IMG/VR virus record: IMGVR_UViG_3300023179_000042
Coordinates: 41,754 to 105,753 of that record
Reading direction: 5' to 3' (one strand)
DNA: 64,000 nt
Source of the DNA: a virus
The translations under genes were made by a program, and so were the position numbers. Each line of letters opens with the position of its first letter. The first letter of the stretch is position 1. Positions 37,204-45,684 of the stretch are shown here, piece after piece. The notes beneath the pieces are model-generated. The model made no database searches. It worked only from the letters and a program-made list of their open reading frames with translations, and was not told where the DNA came from.

Positions 37204-38979
37204 ATGCCATACACAATTACATTCAGCGACCCATCAAAAACCGCAGTTATTGCGGTACCTGATTATCCGCCAGGTGTTAATACTGTAGACACTTCGTTGA
37301 CTCTTGTCGGCCGAGGCTATCCTAACTACGGACAAAAATTTGCCGAAAATTTTGTTCACCTTTTAGAAAATTTTGCCAGTGCTATTCCTCCCTCTAACCC
37401 AATCGAAGGGCAACTATGGTATGATACCAGCGACCCTAATAATAAAGTTATGCGTATTATGGACGGGACTTCTAGTGCTGTCCGTTGGCCTAGCATAAGT
37501 GGAATATACCAACAATCAACAGACCCAAGATACTCAAATAATCTAGCAACCAGCGGTATTAAAAATGGAGATATTTGGGTTGATACAGCTAATAACCAGT
37601 TAAAAATTTTTAACAGCAATGGCTGGTCTGTAGTTGGGCCTGAGCTGGCTACAGGTACTCTTAAAAACGGGCCTGAAGTTGCTACCTATCCTGATAACAA
37701 AAATCCTTCAACTCCATATACAGTTGTAAATTTTTGGGCTAATGGTAAAATTGTTGCTATTCTTTCTGATGCTGCATTTACTCCAAGAACTTTAATAACA
37801 GGTTTTAGTACACTAACAGCTGGTATTAACATTAGAAGCGACTCATTGTTTAATGGTACCGCAGCAGCCGCCCAGCGACTTTATGTAAACAATAGACAAT
37901 ATGGAGCAGATAGATTCCTTCGTAAGGATGATACAGCTACTCCTACAGTTTCGGGACAAGGACAAATTATCACTGGTAGAGTTTTATGGCAAACTCCAAC
38001 AAATCAATCAGGTAGTCAAGGACGCGATGGTATTGTTATTGTTAATAGCTCTGCTCCTACCACAACTGATTATGTTCAATTATATAAAAATACAAATGAT
38101 GCCTGGCTTTTAAACAATACCACAGCAGGAAAAATTTATTTAAAAACTAGACCAAATGAAAGTCCGGTTTTAAATGATACTTTGGTTGTAGCACACGATA
38201 AGGTTACACTTAATACATCAACACAGGTCGTTGGCGATGTAACCGTATCTAATACATTAACTGTTTATTCTACAGCTTCAAATTCAATTAGGACATCGGG
38301 CGGTTTATGGGTTGGAGATGATGCTTATGTAAATGGAAATTTAACAGTCGGATCAGACCTTCAGATTTCGGGAAACTTGAATGTCAATAGCAACATTGTT
38401 CCTTCTTCAAATAATGTTTATGACTTAGGAAGTTTAACATCTCAGTATAGAAGAGTATATGCTCAAGCAGTTGGAACTACCGCAACAGTCTATTACGGAA
38501 GTTTAATTGGACAGGCTTCTGGATTAACAAATGCTGTTACTTTTAGACTTCAAGGTCAAATTACAGCAACAAGTTTTATATATAGCGGAACAAGTGTTGC
38601 GGCTACATTTGATACCGTACTTAGACCTACTGCTGTTACAAGTCAAACAAGTTTAACAACCGCATCGTCAACCGCATCTATGCTGGTAACCGAAGGCGAC
38701 TCATTGTATAAAATTTCAAAGAGTAACTTCTTAGCCGGCATATTTCCAACTGGAATGATAACAGCTTACGGAACTAGTACAAACATTCCATCTGGCTGGT
38801 TGCTGTGCGATGGAGCACAATATCTCCAATCAAATTATATATCATTGTACGGTGTTGTTCAAGATACATATAGAAAACCTGGAGATCCTGTAAGTTTGTA
38901 TTTTAGGGTACCCGATATGCGAGGAAGTACAACAGCTACAAATAACTCTACATTTATTTCATATATTATAAAAACATAA
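37204..38979 (+). CDS. Tail fibre protein with Tail-Collar-like C-terminus (paralogue 1)
   Basis: 591 residues. The N-terminal domain (about 1-130) is shared with the next three genes: TSLTLVGRGYPNYGQKFAEN, HLLENFASA and GQLWYDT. The middle is a beta-helix-like fibre shaft with an IRTSGGLWVGDDAYVNGNLT segment. The C-terminus has GMITAYGTSTNIPSGWLLCD and FRVPDMRGS, the phage Tail Collar pattern (PF07484) also present in T4 gp12. It therefore is likely a receptor-contacting fibre. It begins one base after the previous stop and the next paralogue begins one base after its own stop. Confidence 0.75.
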   Translation: MPYTITFSDPSKTAVIAVPDYPPGVNTVDTSLTLVGRGYPNYGQKFAENFVHLLENFASAIPPSNPIEGQLWYDTSDPNNKVMRIMDGTSSAVRWPSISGIYQQSTDPRYSNNLATSGIKNGDIWVDTANNQLKIFNSNGWSVVGPELATGTLKNGPEVATYPDNKNPSTPYTVVNFWANGKIVAILSDAAFTPRTLITGFSTLTAGINIRSDSLFNGTAAAAQRLYVNNRQYGADRFLRKDDTATPTVSGQGQIITGRVLWQTPTNQSGSQGRDGIVIVNSSAPTTTDYVQLYKNTNDAWLLNNTTAGKIYLKTRPNESPVLNDTLVVAHDKVTLNTSTQVVGDVTVSNTLTVYSTASNSIRTSGGLWVGDDAYVNGNLTVGSDLQISGNLNVNSNIVPSSNNVYDLGSLTSQYRRVYAQAVGTTATVYYGSLIGQASGLTNAVTFRLQGQITATSFIYSGTSVAATFDTVLRPTAVTSQTSLTTASSTASMLVTEGDSLYKISKSNFLAGIFPTGMITAYGTSTNIPSGWLLCDGAQYLQSNYISLYGVVQDTYRKPGDPVSLYFRVPDMRGSTTATNNSTFISYIIKT

Positions 38980-38980
38980 A

Positions 38981-39934
38981 ATGGCATACACAATTTTAAA
39001 CACAAATGGTACCACATTGACACTTTTGCCAAATGGTGAAGTTGATGACCTAACCACAAGTATTTCCTTGGTTGGAAAAAATGTAAATGGTTATGGACAA
39101 TACATTAATAATAACTTTATAAAACTATTAGCAAATTTTGCCAATTCAACTGGAAGCCCGCCAACAAATCCATTAAAAGGTCAAGTATGGTATGATACAA
39201 CTGTAAAGGGACTTAAGGTTTATGATTCGGCTTGGAAAAAAATAAGTGGAGCAACCGTATCTGATACTTTGCCATCAAATTTAGGAACAGGGGATCTATG
39301 GTTTGATACAAATAATAGTCAGCTTAGAGTTGTTCTCGGAACTAGCAGTTTTGTCATTGGCCCTAGTATCTCATCCAAATTTGGTGAAGTTGGACTCACA
39401 GTACCTAGCACAACAATAAAAGATACAAACAATGGTGCGTTACAAATTTCATTAATTAAGAATTATGGTAACACCGTTGGTTTTATATCACAATCGAGAA
39501 CTGCGGTCAATGTAACAGATTCAACTTTATATTTTAGTACATCGACCATAAACGCAGTTTCGGGTGTAAATATTTTAGGGGATCTACAAGTTATAGGTCA
39601 AACTAAAATAAAGTATTACTCTATGAGTGTTGATATTGATATTTTAGTTAATGGATCTAATAATAATATAACTGTACCTTCGCAGGTGTTAAATCAAAAT
39701 GCTGCGATATGTGATCTTTTAGAATTTATGTATCCTGTAAAAACTGCTAAATTTTATCGAGAGCCTGGATTACCGTATTTGGCAGAAGCTAGAGTTCTTT
39801 GCCAATATTCTACGCCAACCTCTGGGTATCATGTAAGAAGATTTTATGTTGAAGCAGGTATAAACACAACAACAAATTATTGGAAAGATTATATAACCAC
39901 AGCATCTGGTGCGGTTCTAAATAGGGTGTTTTAA
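38981..39934 (+). CDS. Tail fibre protein (paralogue 2)
   Basis: A 317-residue protein whose first 130 residues match those of its neighbours (SISLVGKNVNGYGQYINNNF, LLANFANS, GQVWYDTT, then GTGDLWFDTNNSQLRV). The C-terminal 200 residues are different from the other three, with no Tail Collar or endochaperone-like block visible and a single beta-rich unit (SMSVDIDILVNGSNNNITVP). It may occupy a separate attachment point or act as an adaptor. Same strand and spacing as the other paralogues. Confidence 0.65.
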   Translation: MAYTILNTNGTTLTLLPNGEVDDLTTSISLVGKNVNGYGQYINNNFIKLLANFANSTGSPPTNPLKGQVWYDTTVKGLKVYDSAWKKISGATVSDTLPSNLGTGDLWFDTNNSQLRVVLGTSSFVIGPSISSKFGEVGLTVPSTTIKDTNNGALQISLIKNYGNTVGFISQSRTAVNVTDSTLYFSTSTINAVSGVNILGDLQVIGQTKIKYYSMSVDIDILVNGSNNNITVPSQVLNQNAAICDLLEFMYPVKTAKFYREPGLPYLAEARVLCQYSTPTSGYHVRRFYVEAGINTTTNYWKDYITTASGAVLNRVF

Positions 39935-39943
39935 GGAAGAACA

Positions 39944-40960
39944 ATGGCCTACGATATTCAAAAGAGCGACGGTACAACACTTGTAATACTTGAAGAAGGA
40001 TTTGTAGATAATTCTACAAGTTTAACACTGGTTGGTAAGAATGTAGTAGGATACGGTTTTGCTCAAAACGAAAATTTTTTACATTTGTTGGAAAATTTTG
40101 CTAACACAGATTCTCCATCAACGCCAATAGATGGACAATTATGGTTTGATAAAACATCAGGGGTACTTAGATTAAAGTTATATGATGGTAGCGACTGGCA
40201 TCAATTATCATCAATTAAATTAGAAAATACAAGTCCAACGACTCAGCAAGCCGGCGATTTTTGGTGGGATACTGATAACTCAATTTTAAAATTTTTAACC
40301 AGTGATGGCTATGTTTCAATTGGACCAACTGAAGCGGTATCGTCAGCTGTGAGATTGTCGACTGCTAGAAAAATTAATAATGTTGATTTTGACGGAACGC
40401 AGGATATTACAATTACAGCAAATACAGCAAATGAATTAATAAAAGGACGATATCTTACTGGATCTAATTTTAATGGCTCACAGGAAGTTACACTAGCTGT
40501 TGATGTGGGAACTGTAAGTTCTGCTGATCCAGGTAAGGTTGTTGCTCGAGATAGCGCCGGCGATATTTGGTATTCAGTTGGACACGGTGTTTCTACACAA
40601 GCTCGATATGCCGATCTTGCTGAAAAATATCTGGCCGATAAAGAATACGAAATTGGTACGGTGATATCAGTGGGCGGAGAAAAAGAAGTTACTGCGTCAT
40701 CGTGGGGCGATAGAGCAATAGGTGTTGTAAGTGGTAACCCTGGGTATATGATGAATAGTGAACTTGAAGGTGGTACCTATATTGCTCTTAAAGGTCGTGT
40801 CCCTGTAAAAGTTACCGGTGTTATCCGTAAAAAGCAAGGATTAATTGCCGCTAACAACGGAAGAGCCGTGGCAGGTGTATATCATTCGAATGAGGTATTT
40901 GCTATTGCTTTAGAAGATAGTGACGGAACAAAAGATACCATCGAAGCAATTATATTATAA
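39944..40960 (+). CDS. Tail fibre protein (paralogue 3)
   Basis: A 338-residue protein with the shared N-terminal domain (TSLTLVGKNVVGYGFAQNEN, HLLENFANT, DGQLWFDK, GDFWWDTDNS). The C-terminal 130 residues contain ARYADLAEKYLADKEYEIGT, VISVGGEKEVT, GVVSGNPGYMMN and ALKGRVPVKVTG, a block common at the ends of phage fibre proteins and shared with the next gene. A good ribosome binding site AAGGAAGA precedes the ATG. The conserved block may be a trimerisation or self-processing domain; this is not proved by sequence alone. Confidence 0.7.
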   Translation: MAYDIQKSDGTTLVILEEGFVDNSTSLTLVGKNVVGYGFAQNENFLHLLENFANTDSPSTPIDGQLWFDKTSGVLRLKLYDGSDWHQLSSIKLENTSPTTQQAGDFWWDTDNSILKFLTSDGYVSIGPTEAVSSAVRLSTARKINNVDFDGTQDITITANTANELIKGRYLTGSNFNGSQEVTLAVDVGTVSSADPGKVVARDSAGDIWYSVGHGVSTQARYADLAEKYLADKEYEIGTVISVGGEKEVTASSWGDRAIGVVSGNPGYMMNSELEGGTYIALKGRVPVKVTGVIRKKQGLIAANNGRAVAGVYHSNEVFAIALEDSDGTKDTIEAIIL

Positions 40961-40973
40961 TACGGATTAAAAA

Positions 40974-42209
40974 ATGCCTTACATTATTAGAAAAACTAAT
41001 GGACAACAGTTAACAAATATCGGCGATGCTACTCTCGATAATAAAACAGATCTGGCTTTGCCGGGAAGAAATTATGCCGGCTATGGACTTGTAGTCAATG
41101 AGAATTTTGTTAGTTTGCTTGAAAATTTTTCTAATTCCACACAACCAAAGAGGCCTATTCAGGGACAGTTATGGTATAACTCAGATACAAAAAATATTAA
41201 TTTATATGACGGATCTATTTTTAAAAGCCTAGCATCGGTTTTTATTCAAAGTTATGCTCCAACAAATTCACAGACTGGCGACTTATGGTGGGATACAGAT
41301 GCTCAACAATTAAGAGCATTTAATGGTAGTTCGTACACATTGGTAGGACCACCGATTAGTAATACCGCTACTGCGTTTTGGGTATCGGCAGATGTAAACC
41401 CTATACAAGGCGAAGAAGAACTTCAATCATCAATTAGTGTCTTAGAAGGTTATGCCGGCGGCTCAGTTGTTGCAACTATTTCAGATACTACATTTGCGCC
41501 AGATATTTCAAATATTTCAGAAAGTTTTCCAAAAGTATATAAGGGTATAACAATAGCTGGTGCTGACCAAATAACCGGTATATCAGCTAATTCAACAGCG
41601 ACTACTGGTTCGGGTTATTTACTATGGGGAACAGCGGCTCACGCCTTACTAGCAAATACTGCCAGGGCTGCTAATGCTGTTAATGTTATAGGAACTTCCA
41701 CTGGCGGCAGTAACTTTTTTGTTCCATTTGGTGATGCCTCAAGTACAGGTACTGCCGCTATGTATGTTAGCAACCGTTTTTATTTTAATCCGGGTACCAA
41801 TGTTTTATATGCAACAGCAGTACAAGCCGCGTATGCTGATATAGCCGAAAGGTACGAAGCAGATGCGGAATATAGTCCAGGGACTGTATTAATGGTAGGC
41901 GGAGAAAAAGAAGTCACATTGCCTGATGCTCATGCTACCACAGCCGTAGCAGGCGTAGTTTCAACACAGCCTGGATATATGTTAAACAGTGATGCCGGAT
42001 CGGACAGTACTCACCCATTTATAGCATTAAAGGGTCGTGTGCCATGTAAGGTTATTGGACCGGTAAAGAAGGGAGATTTGCTCGTTGCTTCGGGACAAAA
42101 TCCAGGTTCTGCTGTTAAAATGCTACCAACAGATAATCCTCTTTCTGTTGTAGGTAAAGCCTTGGAAGATTTAGATGCCCCGGCAGGGATTATTGAAATA
42201 AAAGTTTAA
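40974..42209 (+). CDS. Tail fibre protein (paralogue 4)
   Basis: The 411-residue last gene of the late module has the shared N-terminal domain (DLALPGRNYAGYGLVVNENF, LLENFSNS, GQLWYNSD, GDLWWDTDAQQL). Its C-terminus repeats the paralogue 3 block: YADIAERYEADAEYSPGTVL, VGGEKEVTL, GVVSTQPGYMLN and ALKGRVPCKVIGPVKKGDLL. Its 3' end overlaps the 3' end of thymidylate synthase by four bases in convergent orientation, leaving no room for a separate intrinsic terminator. Confidence 0.7.
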   Translation: MPYIIRKTNGQQLTNIGDATLDNKTDLALPGRNYAGYGLVVNENFVSLLENFSNSTQPKRPIQGQLWYNSDTKNINLYDGSIFKSLASVFIQSYAPTNSQTGDLWWDTDAQQLRAFNGSSYTLVGPPISNTATAFWVSADVNPIQGEEELQSSISVLEGYAGGSVVATISDTTFAPDISNISESFPKVYKGITIAGADQITGISANSTATTGSGYLLWGTAAHALLANTARAANAVNVIGTSTGGSNFFVPFGDASSTGTAAMYVSNRFYFNPGTNVLYATAVQAAYADIAERYEADAEYSPGTVLMVGGEKEVTLPDAHATTAVAGVVSTQPGYMLNSDAGSDSTHPFIALKGRVPCKVIGPVKKGDLLVASGQNPGSAVKMLPTDNPLSVVGKALEDLDAPAGIIEIKV

Positions 42210-43093
42210 ACAGCCATTGATGCTTTAATAGCATCGTGACTCTTATAATTTTCTAATTCAATATCCTCCATTGTAAAATCTGTAATAGTTTTTACTGAAG
42301 GATTAAGTTTTAATGTTGCCAAATCGAATGGCTTTCTTGCAAGCTGCTCTTTGACCTGCTCAATGTGATTGCTGTAGATATGAGCATCGCCTAACACAAT
42401 AACAAGTTCCCCAACATCAAGGTCACATGCCTGTGCTATCATATGTGTGAACAAGGCGTAAGAAGCGATATTAAATGGCACTCCAAGAAACATGTCTGCG
42501 CTTCGTTGATACATTTGACAACTTAATTTTTTATCTGAGCTGACATAAAATTGTGCCATCATATGGCACGGAGGCAACGCCATATAATCTAACTCGCCGG
42601 GATTCCATGCTGAAATGATATGTCTGCGACTAGTTGGATCCTTTTTAATACCGTTAACAAGCTCAAGTAGCTGGTCATGATTTTGTAGAACAACTTTATT
42701 AATACGAACTACAGGCCTACGCCACCGGCGCCACTGAACTCCGTAGATTCGACCAAGGTCACCCGGATGCCTTTGCATTCTTTTCTTTGTCCAGTATTCG
42801 GCAGTTGCGTTTTCAGTCCATATAGTTTTCTTATCTGAATAGCGTTCACCATGGAGAATTTCTCGGAGTCTGAACTCATCGCCACTGCCTTCAATAAACC
42901 AGAGTAGTTCCGATACTACAGCACGCCACGCTAATTTTTTTGTAGTTAACGCAGGAAATCCTTTACTTAGGTCAAATTTAAGTTGAATACCGAACAAACT
43001 TTTTGTGCCGACGCCGGTACGATCACTTCTGTCTTCCCCGTTTTCTAAAATGTTTTTTAAGGCATCTAAATATACTTGTTCTGATTTATTCAT
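42206..43093 (-). CDS. td: Thymidylate synthase (ThyA type)
   Basis: The 295-residue enzyme methylates dUMP to dTMP with methylene-tetrahydrofolate, feeding phage DNA synthesis. Family signatures are DRTGVGTKSLFG, the dimer-interface Arg pair PTSRRHI (Arg156/157), the catalytic Cys176 in ALPPCHMMAQFYV, a QRSADMFLGVPFNIASYALF block and GDAHIYSNH. It is full length with no intron, unlike td of T4. ATG 43093 follows a 13-bp inverted repeat that separates it from the upstream gene. The 3' end meets the fibre module tail to tail. Confidence 0.95.
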   Translation of the reverse strand: MNKSEQVYLDALKNILENGEDRSDRTGVGTKSLFGIQLKFDLSKGFPALTTKKLAWRAVVSELLWFIEGSGDEFRLREILHGERYSDKKTIWTENATAEYWTKKRMQRHPGDLGRIYGVQWRRWRRPVVRINKVVLQNHDQLLELVNGIKKDPTSRRHIISAWNPGELDYMALPPCHMMAQFYVSSDKKLSCQMYQRSADMFLGVPFNIASYALFTHMIAQACDLDVGELVIVLGDAHIYSNHIEQVKEQLARKPFDLATLKLNPSVKTITDFTMEDIELENYKSHDAIKASMAV

Positions 43094-43108
43094 AATAATA
43101 GTTTATAT

Positions 43109-43140
43109 ATGAGATTGGGGCTGTTACGCCCCAATCTCAT
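43109..43140. other. Perfect 13-bp inverted repeat between gene 43152-43784 and thyA
   Basis: ATGAGATTGGGGC / GCCCCAATCTCAT with a 6-nt loop. It is strong enough to be a terminator stem but neither side is followed by a T run, so it may instead stop exonucleases, mark an RNA cleavage point or bind a regulator. It separates the small-gene operon from thyA. Confidence 0.7.
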
Positions 43141-43151
43141 ACGGTCAATAA

Positions 43152-43784
43152 TTAAACTTTTTCCTTGACCTTTGCGGTCTTCTTAGGAGGATCAAGCTCG
43201 TCGGCCTGACGACGAAGAGATTGTGCTTCTTTAAAAAGTTTATCAGCCTTTGATCGAAGTTGGGTAGCTGTTACAGGTTCATCAGCAACATCAACAATCT
43301 GAGCAACTTCAGTAATTTCTGTTTCGCTGCCATCCTCGTTTACACTAACACTTGATGTTTTAGTGACATCGTCTTTAGGTCGAGATGTTTTCTTATGTTG
43401 CTTATCTTCCTTAACTGCAAGATCATCAATACTAACACCTTTTTGTTCGGCAATCAGCATATTCAATTCGTCTAATTGAACTGATGTTTGTGGGGTAGGA
43501 GTAACCATTACACCGCTAGTTGCTACCTTTTTAAGAAACCCACGAGTGTGGAGCCATGTTAGCATGTTAGAACCATCGGGAAAATTTCTAACGGCTAAGA
43601 TGTCGGCCAGCTCCCAAGCAGTCTGTGTGCCTTCTTCTTCCAAGATACGCATAAGAGAATCATGGTAAGCCGCTCCAAGATTGCCTGTGCCAATTACTAA
43701 GGCGCTCAACGGATCGCCAGGTAAAGTACGGTACGCAATGGCAACTTTTGCGCCGTTATTTTTCATTTTTCCCACATGTTTCAT
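43152..43784 (-). CDS. Conserved T4-like phage protein of unknown function
   Basis: 210 residues. The first 130 are a conserved globular region (MKHVGKMKNNGAKVAIAYRT, LPGDPLSALVIGTGNLGAAY, LADILAVRNFPDGSNMLTWL), which I recognise as a protein shared among marine T4-like phages but without known function. It is followed by a charged linker and a coiled-coil C-terminus (ATQLRSKADKLFKEAQSLRR) ending Lys-rich. AAGGAGA stands before the ATG. It is the last gene of a three-gene unit that starts at the late box at 44356-44363, suggesting late expression and perhaps a virion or packaging role. Confidence 0.6.
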   Translation of the reverse strand: MKHVGKMKNNGAKVAIAYRTLPGDPLSALVIGTGNLGAAYHDSLMRILEEEGTQTAWELADILAVRNFPDGSNMLTWLHTRGFLKKVATSGVMVTPTPQTSVQLDELNMLIAEQKGVSIDDLAVKEDKQHKKTSRPKDDVTKTSSVSVNEDGSETEITEVAQIVDVADEPVTATQLRSKADKLFKEAQSLRRQADELDPPKKTAKVKEKV

Positions 43785-43796
43785 GTGATTCTCCTT

Positions 43797-44045
43797 TTAG
43801 GCTGTTGGTCGTTGACCTTCTTGATTAGCCGGGGTCTGTGCCGGAGCAACAGCATTCAAAAATTTATCAAGTCTATCAAAGACTGCGCCAACAGATGTCA
43901 TTTCGTTTGCGCCAAAGGCACCGCGACGGCTTGCTACATCAAGCACGGTTCTTAGATTTTGTAGGTCGGCTACGCTTAATTGAGGTTGTTCTTGAGCAGG
44001 AACATCACCACCTACCGGTTCTGTAACTTGAGCTTCGTTTTCCAT
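43797..44045 (-). CDS. Small conserved phage protein
   Basis: 82 residues from ATG 44045, chosen over an upstream in-frame start because AAGGAA lies nine bases before it and the upstream gene stops just ahead. The conserved core is SVADLQNLRTVLDVASRRGA followed by FGANEMTSVGAVFDRLDKFL, a two-helix domain seen in many T4-like phages; both ends are flexible Gln/Pro/Ala sequence. Function is unknown. It is likely co-transcribed with its two neighbours. Confidence 0.6.
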   Translation of the reverse strand: MENEAQVTEPVGGDVPAQEQPQLSVADLQNLRTVLDVASRRGAFGANEMTSVGAVFDRLDKFLNAVAPAQTPANQEGQRPTA

Positions 44046-44046
44046 A

Positions 44047-44343
44047 TTAATATTTTTCCTTGTTAATATCATGTAAAATTGGACATCCTAATGTTAGCAT
44101 TAAGATCTCTTTAGGATCCTCGATGCCAACCTCTATTACTTCAGACATCTTTTTACTTTTGTCTAAAATAATAGATCTCTTAAGGCTGTACCTACTATTT
44201 AAATTATAGTTAATCCAGTGATCGAGCAGTTTGATATCGGCTGTATTAGATATTGTAATCCTTTTAAAGTGCTCCGGAATAAAACTTAAACGCCTTAGTC
44301 CGAGAACACTTAAAGGATTAAGCTCACTTCTACTCAATGACAT
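44047..44343 (-). CDS. Hypothetical phage protein, late-promoter led
   Basis: 98 residues, with no recognised domain. The sequence has FIPEHFKRITISNTADIKLL and a C-terminal IEVGIEDPKEILMLTLGCPI block that looks conserved-core-like. It starts only six to seven bases after the predicted start of a late transcript (box 44356-44363). The stop codon lies two bases before the ATG of the next gene. The start codon lies in a possible 6-bp stem (ACATTA/TAATGT) that would form only in read-through RNA from the VWA gene. Confidence 0.5.
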   Translation of the reverse strand: MSLSRSELNPLSVLGLRRLSFIPEHFKRITISNTADIKLLDHWINYNLNSRYSLKRSIILDKSKKMSEVIEVGIEDPKEILMLTLGCPILHDINKEKY

Positions 44344-44354
44344 TAACTACCTAC

Positions 44355-45599
44355 TTATTTATAATGTGCAGTTTGGCCGAATGGCGAAATTATGCTGTCG
44401 TTTCCGTGGACAATAAACAGGGTTTCGCAGTAGTCTTCGTCGCCCCAAGATCCACAAGGATATCCGTCGGTAAACATAATAAAACGCTTTGGACGAATAT
44501 CGTTTTCTTCCATAAAACGCCAATTTGCTTCAAAATCAGTGCCGCCACCACCCATACATTTGTAGTCGTTAATTTCATCTGCGTTATCGCCGGTAAATTG
44601 TTGATAGTTATAGATTTCAGTATCAAAGCACCAGATATCCAGTTTGAAGTCAACATACTCGTCCATAATGCCTTTGACCTCACTAAGGAAATCTTTTGCT
44701 TGGGTATCACTGATACTACCACTCATGTCAATAGCAACACTAACATCGATGGTTTCTTCGTTAAGCATTCCGGGAAGTACAGCACCCGTATGTTGGCTCT
44801 TACGATTTGGACGATTAAAGCTATAGTTACTCTTAAGAATGCTTTGAATACTCATACGCAAAAGTTGTCGCCAATCCATCTTTGGCTCAGTAAAATCCTT
44901 TATCATACGAGCGATGCCAGCAGGCACACGACCGGCGCCAGCAGCCTGTGCGGCCGCTACCACAGCTTCTTTAATTTCATCGCGGATTTGCTTACGTTCT
45001 TCGGCAGTTAATCGAGGCCGACCTTTGCCATCTTTTTTATCATCACCGTCACCGTCACCGCCTTCGCCGTCAAGATGTTCGTCGAGCAATTCACCTAAAG
45101 CGCTCATATCAATCTTGACCGCCTTTTCAAACACATCGGCATAAATTTGCTCGTAGCTCCAACCGCGGTATTTGTTGTCTTGGAAAATTTTAATCCAATC
45201 AGGAACACTACCAATTTTTTCATCGTGAAGAATTTGGTTAGCGGCATAGTCTGCGGCAATATTGCTCAATTGAGGATCGCGACTTTCACGTCGACCCATA
45301 TGATCGAAGACATTATGGAGAACTTCGTGAGCAAAACCGAATTCAGTTTCTTTAGGAGTAAGACGATGAACAAAGTCGTTATTGTAATAGAAATGGCGGC
45401 CGTCGGTAGCCAAAGTAGCGCACCAGTCAGTGGCATCAACCAATTTGAGACGAGTGGCTAGATTTCCAAAAAATGGATGACGCAGTAGAAGGCCAATACG
45501 AGCCGTGGTAAGTTTTTCTACAATTTTATTTTTTTCATCTCGTGTAAAGTTGCGAGGTTCAAATTTCTTTGTCTTTTCAGACTTCATTACTTCGCTCAT
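44355..45599 (-). CDS. VWA-domain protein with HExxH metallopeptidase-like N-terminus (DUF2201 type)
   Basis: Two domains in 414 residues. The N-terminal domain has FAHEVLHNVFDH (His91-Glu92-x-x-His95), the pattern of putative metallopeptidase domains fused to VWA proteins, followed by NIAADYAANQIL. An acidic linker (about 176-190) and a basic helix lead to a VWA domain with MIDAS residues DMSGSIS (Asp291, Ser293, Ser295), Thr354 in GGGGTDFEANW and Asp378 in MFTDGYP. In bacteria such proteins pair with MoxR AAA+ ATPases, and a MoxR gene lies just upstream (45685-46767). Its client is unknown. It has its own sigma70-like promoter, and a terminator separates it from the ATPase gene. Confidence 0.8.
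   Translation of the reverse strand: MSEVMKSEKTKKFEPRNFTRDEKNKIVEKLTTARIGLLLRHPFFGNLATRLKLVDATDWCATLATDGRHFYYNNDFVHRLTPKETEFGFAHEVLHNVFDHMGRRESRDPQLSNIAADYAANQILHDEKIGSVPDWIKIFQDNKYRGWSYEQIYADVFEKAVKIDMSALGELLDEHLDGEGGDGDGDDKKDGKGRPRLTAEERKQIRDEIKEAVVAAAQAAGAGRVPAGIARMIKDFTEPKMDWRQLLRMSIQSILKSNYSFNRPNRKSQHTGAVLPGMLNEETIDVSVAIDMSGSISDTQAKDFLSEVKGIMDEYVDFKLDIWCFDTEIYNYQQFTGDNADEINDYKCMGGGGTDFEANWRFMEENDIRPKRFIMFTDGYPCGSWGDEDYCETLFIVHGNDSIISPFGQTAHYK
44356..44363 (-). promoter_or_regulatory. T4-type late promoter inside the 3' end of the VWA gene
   Basis: The minus strand reads TATAAATA exactly, overlapping the VWA stop codon and placing +1 near 44350, just before ATG 44343. Confidence 0.6.
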
Positions 45600-45625
45600 A
45601 GTGCTTCCTCAAAGTTGATTGTATT

Positions 45626-45654
45626 ATTATACACGATTGGTAAAACAATTACAA
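45626..45654 (-). promoter_or_regulatory. Sigma70-type promoter for the VWA gene
   Basis: Minus strand: TTGTAA (45649-45654), 17-bp spacer, TATAAT (45626-45631) preceded by GTG, close to an extended -10. The predicted leader is about 20 bases and includes GAGGAAG before the ATG. Confidence 0.7.
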
Positions 45655-45657
45655 GTG

Positions 45658-45684
45658 AAAATGGGCAGTTTCCTGCCCATTTAT
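45658..45684 (-). terminator. Intrinsic terminator after the MoxR gene
   Basis: A 10-bp perfect stem AAATGGGCAG/CTGCCCATTT with a GAAA tetraloop on the minus strand starts three bases after the MoxR stop codon. The run of U is short (four, partly in the stem), so termination may be partial. The VWA promoter begins directly behind it. Confidence 0.6.

Noticed and set aside
44337-45011. 224-codon plus-strand frame opposite the VWA gene
   Set aside because: It is antisense to a protein with clear HExxH and MIDAS motifs and itself has no domain; a codon-usage shadow.
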